The position numbers and the translations under genes are program-made. Under the pieces are notes generated by a model. That model made no database searches and was not told the origin of the DNA. It saw nothing but the letters and a program-made list of their open reading frames with translations. DNA of 64,000 nt from Metridium senile (lineage: Eukaryota; Cnidaria; Anthozoa; Actiniaria; Metridiidae). Below, piece after piece: positions 56,154 to 64,000 of the stretch (positions within the stretch are counted from its first letter, which is position 1; every line of letters starts with the position of its first letter). The stretch is taken from positions 3,975,975-4,039,974 of the forward strand of contig OX459109.1 in NCBI GenBank assembly GCA_949775045.1, given 5' to 3'.

Positions 56154-57330
56154 TTATTATATGACTATTTTAAAGAGAGAAAGTAATAATTTGTTTTGAT
56201 ATATTACGACGCGCGTTGCTTTCGAATGGCTTCCCAGTAGTTTTACTGAAAAGAGCGGGTTGAAACCTGTTAAAACGGTTTTTATTCCTGATGTGACGGC
56301 TGACTCAACGAAATTACAGAAATTTTAATGCCAAAATATTAAAATTACTGCAGCTTTCTTCATCATTCCAAATCAAATATCATTTAAAGACAAAGGGTTT
56401 TGTTTGTATCTCAACATCAAAGAAAGTCAAGAAACAAAAAACAAGTATATTACAAAGGATTTTAGCTGACATAAGCAAGTGAGCCACGATGGTTGTTGAA
56501 ACGAGTTGAAATTCGTCGGTCTTGTGGACGTTTGCATCGAAAAATAGAGCCTACGGAATCTTATTTTTCGATAAATAATATATAATAAGAACTTTAATCA
56601 AACCCATCGTCAACTGTTGACGGAATTAATTTGTCTGTGCAATAATTTATGAAGAAGAAAGCATGAGGATCGCTGACAGGACTTTGAATCAAGTTAACCG
56701 ACCTTTTTAAAGATGTTTGAACCTTTTGTATGCAGAAAAAGAAAGACAACAAAACTTCTTGTCTTCAAAACGTTGTTAGCTTTAGTAGACAAAGTTATGG
56801 CGAATTTTAAAGCTTTTTAAAAGTGAATGAAAAGCAACGACATATCGGCAACAAAAGATAGCTCAACTCACCGCCGCCGGGTGTTGTTTACAAGGATAGA
56901 TGAAAACTAAAAGTATATTTTTCAACTATTATTGAGGAATGTAACCGAATGTTATGTTCTTTAGAGAATTAAAAACAACTTTTGTGTATTCCTACAAACT
57001 TTTGTGTATTCTTTCGTGTATTTTTTGCAATATTTCTTATTTGATTTTCTCAACTTTTGCTTGTCAAAATGTTTACAAAAACTAGGGATGCTCGCCACTT
57101 AGCCCTTGATTTTCACTGATCAGTCAGTTGTTTTTTTGTTTATTTTATCGCATTCTGTAAAGACAGAAAGACAACAGAGTTTGAATCTTGCGCGAAAAAA
57201 ACCGCGAAGCTTACTACATCCGGGACACAGGTCCGGCAGATAAAAAATATAGCCCGTGGTCCGTGATACGCAAAATACAGCCCGCGCGCGAGCCAATCAG
57301 ATTGCACGAAATTAACCAGTCATATAATAA
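56154..57330. mobile_element. Possible 1.2-kb inverted-repeat element
   Basis: TTATTATATGACTA at the left and CAGTCATATAATAA at the right are inverted, preceded by a GAGGTTATTAACC / GGTTAATAACTC palindrome. No coding sequence found inside. Boundaries are tentative. Confidence 0.35.
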
Positions 57331-57364
57331 TAATTATTATTATTTATAAAGCGCAAATACTAAG
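57329..57364 (-). mobile_element. L2-type LINE 3' tail fragment
   Basis: Same tail as 57782-57825 (minus strand GCGCTTTATAAATAATAATA). Cut off by the palindromic element at 57365. Confidence 0.6.
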
Positions 57365-57510
57365 TACTTATTGACTGAGTGGGAGGGCCGTACGGGAAAA
57401 TATTTGGCTCGCGGTCATGACGTACGGAACGAGCGCAGCGAGGTCCGTACAAATGACCAAGAGCCAAATATTTTCCCGTACGGCCCGACCTAACTCAGTC
57501 AATAAGTGGT
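57365..57510. mobile_element. ACTTATTGACTGAGT foldback
   Basis: Arms with GGCCGTACGGGAAAATATTT and GAGCCAAATATTTTCCCGTA mirrored, outer ends ACTTATTGACTGAGT / ACTCAGTCAATAAGT. 146 bp. Confidence 0.8.
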
Positions 57511-57511
57511 A

Positions 57512-57692
57512 TTTATCATATGACCCGTATTTTGATCAGCGCGCGCCATTTTTGTTGTGATGTTTCGAGTAGCTGGTCCGTACGTGTTTGTACGGACCAG
57601 GTGAAAAAAGCCGTACGGACCCCATCACGTGACTTTTTTCCGAAGGTTTTCTTAAGAGCGCGCGCCGGGCAAAATACGGGTCATATGATAAA
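57512..57692. mobile_element. TTTATCATATGACCCG element
   Basis: Perfect 23-bp TIR beginning TTTATCATATGACCCGTATT, directly next to the previous foldback. 181 bp, with GCGCGCGCC near both ends. Confidence 0.8.
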
Positions 57693-57781
57693 AATCTGTA
57701 ATACTAAATAACTAAATACTATTAGCGCTAAATAGTTAAGAATTGTTTCACGCTTATGTGGCGTGCACTCTATCTATGTAA

Positions 57782-58100
57782 TAATAATAATAATAATTAT
57801 TATTATTTATAAAGCGCAAATACAAATCTGTTCTAAGCGCCATACATTGTTTGTTACAAACAACAACAACAATAACAAAAAGATAAAAAGACAACAACTA
57901 CAAGGAATAAGCTAATTTAAAAAGATGAGTTTTTAGTTCATTTTTGAACGAACCAAGACTTGATACATTTCTGATAGAAATAGACAGTGAGTTCCAGAGT
58001 TCAGGAGCAGCAACAGAGAAGGAGCGATGACCATAAGATTTAAGATTATAGGACTGTACTGATATTTCTTTGTTTAATCGTTCTGGCGCTTTCATTAGTG
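57782..58100 (-). pseudogene. L2/CR1-type LINE 3' fragment with tail
   Basis: Minus-strand frame of 65 codons contains YGHRSFSVAAPELWNSL and FKNELKTHLF, the ORF2 C-terminal signature, ending at a stop near 57898. The 3' UTR and tail (GCGCTTTATAAATAATAATA) follow. Same family type as the LINE at 100-1985. Confidence 0.75.
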
Positions 58101-58974
58101 ATTATATATTCTTAGTTATAAAATGTAAGATAAGTGAAACGAATGCATGAGCGAGTCTGGCGTCTCTGAACTCTACACACATATTTATTGTATGTTTCTA
58201 CTATCGAAAGTACTATCTATCCTAACTACAAAAAGATAATTAGAAGTGTCTTAAAATATTTGTTTGGGCCGCTAGACAAATTACGCCTTCGAACCCAAAT
58301 CAGTCAAAAGACGCCAAATTCCAAGGTCGGCGAGTTTCTTTAATTTAGTCGATCTCTGTGACCTGATGTTAAATAAGTTAAATAATTAGTGAAAACCTAA
58401 TTGTACGATAGGACATAATCTCTATTTTATTTTCATGAAGATTTGTCACAGTTTTAGGTTATGATTTCACATCACGATAAACATTTGTAGTTAATAACGT
58501 AACGCTGACACAGAACCAAGGTTAGTTTGAGTTGGGAAAATACCCTCAACACGAAACCTTTCCTTATTTTGCAAATATTCACTCTAAATTTAGTATCCCA
58601 AAGCAGGGAGTTCTCTTTGGGTTGTGTCTTATTCCATGTTTATAAAATATGATTATAACAGGATTTGTAGTTAGTTGAGATAAAAGAGCTTAAGCTAATA
58701 ACGAGCGATTTACTAACAGGAATATACAATTCATAAAAGGTGTGTACACCAGCCCCGAAGATCCTGAGCTATATATATCATTTTGATTTATTTAACAATA
58801 CACTAAACCCGATGAAAGGATATGTCAAATATGCAAACTTGAAGTAATAATTTTATGACTTTATTTTTTATATAGCGATATAACTTGTAGTGAAATGAAT
58901 CACATTTTTACTTAAGTGTCCAAGCTACTTTAGCGAAAGAAAATATCTCATGGATAAGATTGATAAGCCTGCAC
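58101..58974. other. No recognised gene
   Basis: AT-rich spacer; nothing supported on either strand. Confidence 0.4.
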
Positions 58975-59510
58975 TCATGCGAAAAAAGCTTGGAATTTCC
59001 TAGGAATTCCTAGAATAGTCTAGGAATTCCTAGGATTTTATTTTTAGAAATTCCTAGGATTTCTTAGGAAATCCTAGGAATGTAGGTGTGATTTTTCACG
59101 ATAAATTGGGACCCGAAATCCTAGGAAATCCTAGGAATTCCTAAGAATTATGCTATAAGTCTTACTCTGATCAGGGAAAATATTGAATGACTGTTTGAAC
59201 TATCTATATTAAATCAAGAGACGAATATCTGTTAGCCAATCACAGAAAAGTTGTTTATGAGTCATGCCCCAAATATAGTGTAACATTTATGTATTACATT
59301 CCTTTCACTCACACCCTTGTCAGTAAAAGCTTGATTTCCAACTTTTCTCAAAAATTCCAAGCTATTCAGCATGAGTCATTTAGAATTCCTAGGAATTCTT
59401 TAGAATTCCAAAGCTTCTTGTTGATATTCCAAGCTATTCCCAAAAGTTCCCAATCAGCTCCTTTACATCTTTAGGTATTATTTGGAATTCCTAGGAATTT
59501 TAAGAAATTT
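58975..59510. repeat. Cluster of AATTCCTAGGAATT palindromes
   Basis: At least ten copies or variants of AATTCCTAGGAATT and AAATCCTAGGAAAT between 58990 and 59500, densest at 58993-59145. Partial inversions such as AAGCTTGGAATT / AATTCCAAGCTA occur at both sides. Confidence 0.75.
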
Positions 59511-59830
59511 CGTAAAAGCTGAGAATCTATTTCGCAGTGCAGACTCAATTTTGAGTCTTCAGAGCAGTCTAAAGATTGATAGGCACAACAATTAAAAATA
59601 AATGTGTCTGATGATGAAGAAAAATATGTGTAATATAAACCCAATGAAACCAATTCAAAAAAAGTAGCAAAATATATCTATAACTGCCGGTCATACTATA
59701 ATTAATAGTCGTTGCCAAGTTGTTGTCCATTCATAATTTGATTATATATATATTTAAATAGAACGTTATATATGTATGTATGTCTGTAATGTATATCTAT
59801 TAGCATTTCTTGTTCTTAAATATTCTAATA

Positions 59831-60151
59831 GAGTGGTTTTCAATAACTCGTTAAATACTCTTTAGTATATTACTCTTTAGTATATTACTCTTTAATATAC
59901 TCTCTTTAATTACTCTGTAATTCCATTGTGTTCGTTTGTACTTATTTTACTATTACTCTTCTTTTACTATTACTCTTATTTTACTATTACTCTTATTTTA
60001 CTATTTTTATAATATAAGACAGAACGCTTATTTCACGACGTTTCGATGTCGCTGACATCATTTTCAAGTAAGGTTTATTTTACTATTACTCTTATTTTAC
60101 TATCACTCTTTAATTAATAGACTTTGTTTCACGGGTTAATGAAAACCACTC
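59831..60151. mobile_element. GAGTGGTTTTCA MITE, second copy with insert
   Basis: Same family as 52787-52966, flanked by TA (59829-59830, 60152-60153). About 75 bp with CACGACGTTTCGATGTCGCT is inserted near 60010-60080. TACTCTTATTTTACTAT repeats fill the centre. Confidence 0.75.
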
Positions 60152-60154
60152 TAG

Positions 60155-61090
60155 TATATAGAAGCTAATAAATAAATAAAATTGAAACTTGATCAGCATA
60201 TGGGGGCAACATGCAAGTTCTATCTGTATATACCTTATTATAGGAAATTAACGCTCGGACATATTAAAATACTTAAGAGTGACTGTCAGGAAGAACCAGA
60301 CATATCGTGGCAAAAGTCGATTCATCGATTCTGTTCATATTTTGCAGTTCGATACCCTATCATGTTATAAGAACTCCTGTGAACTTAGTTTTTAAAAATT
60401 TGTTTTCGTTTGGGAGAAATTTGAATTATTATGCGAGAAGGCAAATATGCTAATTCGAAATATTTATTCCAACTCGATATAAATCATGCATGTATTTTCG
60501 GGGTTTTGATCCGGATCGTTTTGTTTATACAAAGCCAATTATATCCTCGTGCGAGTATTACTAAAAATAGATATGGCAAGACTTTTAGATACTGCCCTTT
60601 GAAATACTAAAATGAATCTGATAGAAGTCATAAAAAAATATTATATAATGCATAAGACTCACAACACAATTCCTTCAATATAGCAAATTTATATAATAGT
60701 AGAATAGAATAGTAGTAGTGTTTTTGGATAGAAGATAGATATACCGGTAGTTGTTCTTTGAGAGCAGATTGTCTATTATCCCATCTTTAAAGTCTACAAA
60801 ATGAAATTTACAAGATAATGACCGATCTTATTTCTGATAAAAACTCCAGTATAAATGTTTTATTTTATATCTTTTGTAAGAAACGAAACACAGGTTTGAG
60901 TAGTACGTTATTTTAGCAATAATGCGATGCTTATATAAATTAAAGGAGCTCAAGGAGCTCATGTGGTTACTCTCACTTGTTTATAGTTATAATAAACGTT
61001 TCTGCAGTGAAATGCTGCAATGCTATTCGAGTGGCTTTTGAATTTAGAGTAGAAGTTAAAAAAAATAAAAAAATAATTATAGACCTACTT
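60155..61090. other. No recognised gene
   Basis: Only short chance frames; nothing supported. Confidence 0.4.
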
Positions 61091-61099
61091 TAAAATTAG

Positions 61100-61260
61100 A
61101 TTAAATGGAAACTAGCGAGTAAACTAGTATAGGCTGCGTCGGTGTTTGGTATAAATGGTAGAGCCAGTAATATAATGAAATTTGTAACATCGTAAAAATT
61201 GTTGACTTAACTTTACTGACGTTTCGAGCTTTAGCCCTTCGTCGGAGTAAAGTAAGTTTC
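61100..61260. repeat. Dispersed repeat, second copy of the 43.5-kb family
   Basis: Shares AACTAGCGAGTAAACTAGT, TAGGCTGCGT, and ends with CTTTACTGACGTTTCGAGCT and TTAGCCCTTCGTCGGAGTAA. The terminal 40 bp can fold (CTTTACT / AGTAAAG). Confidence 0.7.
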
Positions 61261-61296
61261 TAGTTTAACTGGTCTATTATCGATATTTTGGTTGAG

Positions 61297-61409
61297 TGGT
61301 CACTGACAAACAAATTCAAAATGAAACTATTGATAATGATATCAAAACATCACGGTCACAAACAAATGATGACGATTCAAGTGAAGATGAAGATGAAACT
61401 GAAACATAA
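61297..61409 (+). CDS. Possible terminal exon with acidic tail
   Basis: After TTGAG an open frame runs to TAA: VTDKQIQNETIDND, then QTNDDDSSEDEDETET at the end. Serine/acid-rich C-termini are common in nuclear proteins. The acceptor lacks a good pyrimidine tract and no upstream exon was found. Weak. Confidence 0.22.
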
Positions 61410-61554
61410 TAATCTTTTTCTTGAAATAGAATAAATGGTAGACCCGGATTGTTAACAAAAAGGTTTCTCTATCGGAAACGAATAAATAAGTATCAAACAC
61501 TATCAAAGCAACAATAAAAAAAGGAGAAAAAAAAAAAGAAAAAAAAGAAAAAAA

Positions 61555-61640
61555 GTAGTGATGTCAGTTGGATTCGAACTCTTAACCCTTCCAGTGTATC
61601 GCGTTAACCCAGGTGGGGTTAACCGGTTGTGCTATCGTAG
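61555..61640 (-). mobile_element. tRNA-like SINE head or tRNA pseudogene
   Basis: On the minus strand TAGCACAACCGGTTAACC resembles an A box and GAGTTCGAATCC (plus 61571-61582) a B box, followed by a T-rich run that could end pol III transcription. A clean cloverleaf could not be drawn because the anticodon arm is irregular (palindromic AACCCCACCTGGGTTAAC). Confidence 0.4.
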
Positions 61641-61725
61641 TAAACTTGTGACGTCATGCCAAGTTTTTGGATATATATTCATTGGTTCCGTTAAAAAGGT
61701 TACACTCGGACTTACACCGCACGAT

Positions 61726-61766
61726 GACATAGTGGTTACCTATCTATAGATAGAGTAACCACAACA
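61726..61766. repeat. Short palindrome GTGGTTACCTATC
   Basis: GTGGTTACCTATCTATAG and ATAGATAGAGTAACCAC form an almost perfect inverted repeat. Confidence 0.7.
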
Positions 61767-62204
61767 AATAATGCAGTTTCTAATTGCAATATTTGGCAGA
61801 CTTGCTACAAGTCGACTATACACTCTTTATTTTGACGAGTCGCTAAACGACTAGATAAACGAGAGATAAACGAGATAAACGAGAGAAACCAATACGAAAA
61901 AAACCGGACTTTGAGAAAGTCTAAAGAGCAATGCTCAAAATTAAAGTATTTTCTTTTATTTAGAAGACACAGATTTATTAAAATAACCGATAAGTAACGT
62001 ACCCTGCCATTTCCACCCTTTATATGTAGATTTATGCCGAACCTTTATTCATCGGCCAACATCTATTGAGCGGCCACTTTGAAAAGTCCCTAGGGTGACC
62101 GTTTATTAGAGGTACAACTCAATTTCTTGAATATTGTACAAATTTCAACAAAAATAATATTAAATTGGACGTCAACGGCGGAAAACACAACACTTAGGGA
62201 CTTA

Positions 62205-63692
62205 TAGCCTGCGTAGCAAGCGTTTCTTTTGGGGGGAACGGGAGAAAGTTGTTTTTTGGTTGTTTTGGGATAGCTGTGTTACAGATATGGCCGTGCGAAA
62301 CCTAAGACGAGTACAAAACATAAAGTTAGGGGGAGGGGGAGAGGAGGGAAGGAAACGCTTGCAAACAAACCCCTCGTTTTTGAAAAACTGCGTTCGTCCA
62401 CGAACGCACCAATCAAAATGCTGCGTTTCGGTACTTATGACAGCAGATTGACAGTGAGTCTTCATAGAGAGCATAACATGAATATTAATATCGTGTTCGT
62501 TCAATAACACTAGATAAATGGCGTCGCCTTAGTTTAGTGAAATCAATTTTGAAGACGTTTTAACAGACATTATATCACAATTAAGAATAGTTCTCAAGCC
62601 AGAACAGAAAGAAGCATTGAAACAACTTGTTTTCGGGGGAGATCTGTTCGCCGTCCTGTCAACAGGTTTAAGAGCTTGATCTTTCAAATCTTTAATAGTA
62701 CTCGCGCTGGAAAGACTTAGCAAAGAATAATGCTGTGTTTTAATAAAAGAGGCAGATTACTTTGGAATCAAGGCTTAATCGAAAGCAGAAAGTGAGATAA
62801 GCGAGGAAGGACTTCAACTTGCAGCGGTTCTGCTTCTATTTGGTTCGGCCGTGGGAATTTTGAGCGATAACTTTCTAAAGCTTTCGCCGTTCCTTGAAAG
62901 CCGTGATTCCATACGAATCACACACCATAGAAACAAACTCAATGAACTATAGCTATTCCTTGTAAATACTATCAACTGTTTGCTAAAGATCAGAATGTTA
63001 TCTACAATTTGCGTTTGGATTCAAGTCTTTCTATCTTTAACGGCTATAAGCAGTGATTTTGGACGAATCACACACAATGAACTATAGAATACAATGGAAT
63101 ATAGAAACAAACTCAATGAATTATCTGTTTATTAGCTATTCTTTGTAAATACTACTGATTCTATTTGGTTCAGCCGAGGGAGTTTTGAGCGATAACTTTC
63201 TATCTTGTCTTAAGACGGCGAAAGCTTTCGCCGTTCCTTGCCGTGATTATGGACGAATCACACACTATAGAAACAAACTCAATGAACTATCTGTTTATTA
63301 TTTAGCTATTCTTTGTATTAAATACTATCAACTGTTTATTAAAGATGAGAATGTTATCTACAATTTGCGTTGGATTCGAAATTTTCTATTTTTAACGGCT
63401 ATAAATAAGAGTATCCGATATCTGTTTGCTTTTTAAAACTGTTGATAGACGAGTGCCGAGCAAACGAGACATCGGCGCCCAGCCGTGAAAGGTCATAGGG
63501 GCGTTTTTCAGAATCCCGGGGTTTGTTTGCAAGCGTTTCCTCAGCTCTTCTCCCCTCCCCCTCCCCCACCTTCGTTTTTTTGTACTCGTATTAGGTTTCG
63601 CGCGGCCATATCGGTAACACAGCTATCCCAAAACAACCAAAAAAGCAACTTTCTCCCGTTCCCGCAAAAAGAAACGCTTGCTACGCAGGCTA
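62205..63692. mobile_element. TAGCCTGCG element (1.5 kb), perfect 9-bp duplication
   Basis: Inverted ends of about 190 bp (TAGCCTGCGTAGCAAGCGTT ... mirrored) flanked by AGGGACTTA at 62196-62204 and 63693-63701. MULE-like by target length. The interior has a degraded RecQ-like N-terminus (62518-62676) and a 250-bp direct duplication (about 62826-63060 and 63152-63410). Confidence 0.88.
62518..62676 (+). pseudogene. Broken RecQ-like helicase N-terminus
   Basis: An ATG is followed four codons later by TAG, then the frame continues with SEINFEDVLTDIISQL, LKPEQKEALKQLVFGGD and LFAVLSTGL. LKPEQxEA is the Q-type motif 0 and LPTGxGKS has decayed to LSTGL, so it is inactive. The frame is then lost. 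It parallels the fragment at 32530-32791. Confidence 0.6.
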
Positions 63693-63701
63693 AGGGACTT
63701 A

Positions 63702-64000
63702 TGAAAGGGTCTATAGGAGATTTACTGTTCTTTTGATTTATGATCACAAAAATCATTTGTATAAATTTGAACAAACATTTTTCTAATTATTAGAGCTGCT
63801 TTTATACATACATGAATGCTTTGTAGATGTAAGCACTTTATAATCATGGCAGCTATAGCAAATGTGTAGAATACGAAATCAAAATATTACATTACCGTTA
63901 TTAGAATGCTGCCAAGCACCTTGTACACGTGAGAATGATAATTATCTTACCAGTTGTCACGCAATGCTCCTTGCTTTTGTATAAACAAAAAGCTACAAAA
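63702..64000. other. No recognised gene
   Basis: AT-rich end of window without supported features. Confidence 0.4.

Overview
This is metazoan nuclear DNA: AT-rich and intron-containing, with GT-AG splice sites, TATA-box promoters, tRNA-derived SINEs, several LINE clades and dense miniature inverted-repeat transposons. The repeat style (L2/CR1 tails ending in TTA runs, TTAA-flanked and 9-bp-TSD elements, AGCCTGCG-ended elements) and the small HYD1-like genes suggest a cnidarian, probably an anthozoan such as a coral or anemone. That assignment rests on general familiarity and is not proven. No prokaryotic operons, rRNA genes or CRISPR arrays are visible.

Layout. 0-2 kb: decayed L2/CR1-type LINE on the minus strand. 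2.5-2.8 kb: a clean minus-strand exon for a uromodulin-like D8C extracellular domain. 2.85-3.1 kb: a long TTTG microsatellite. 4.4-9.3 kb: transposon debris (a Tx1/L1-like LINE 3' end, a TTAA-flanked element, a TAGCGGAGC-ended repeat). 9.35-9.53 kb: a plausible plus-strand exon. 10.1-13.7 kb: a nearly intact non-LTR retrotransposon of the restriction-like-endonuclease type, sitting in a TTA run that is itself the tail of a minus-strand SINE (13.9-14.3 kb). 14.5-25 kb: gene-poor, with a TCGA-rich higher-order satellite, minisatellites and a 2.7-kb element with ACTTTAAGT-type subterminal repeats.

25.7-55.9 kb holds the most interesting content: a plus-strand array of small genes (about 117-121 residues, three exons) that look like HYD1-type ADP-ribosyltransferase (ART) domains. 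Two copies are intact (29.87-31.51 and 33.27-34.91 kb). A third is plausible with a very long first intron (35.76-39.70 kb). A fourth has exons 2 and 3 but no clear start exon (51.40-51.95 kb). There are also two pseudogene terminal exons, one fossil exon 2 and three orphan promoter/first-exon modules. Many transposons separate, interrupt and date the copies. Paralogous segments give natural empty sites that define target-site duplications of TA, TTAA and 9 bp.

55.9-64 kb is a graveyard of palindromic elements, LINE and SINE tails, and a 1.5-kb element with 190-bp inverted repeats, a perfect 9-bp duplication and a broken RecQ-like helicase N-terminus. A related helicase fragment with an intact Walker A motif lies in another 9-bp-TSD element at 32.5-32.9 kb.

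Expressed host content that can be supported is therefore the HYD1-like family, the D8C exon and possibly the exon at 9.35 kb. Almost everything else is mobile or repetitive. All domain calls were made by eye; no database search was run.
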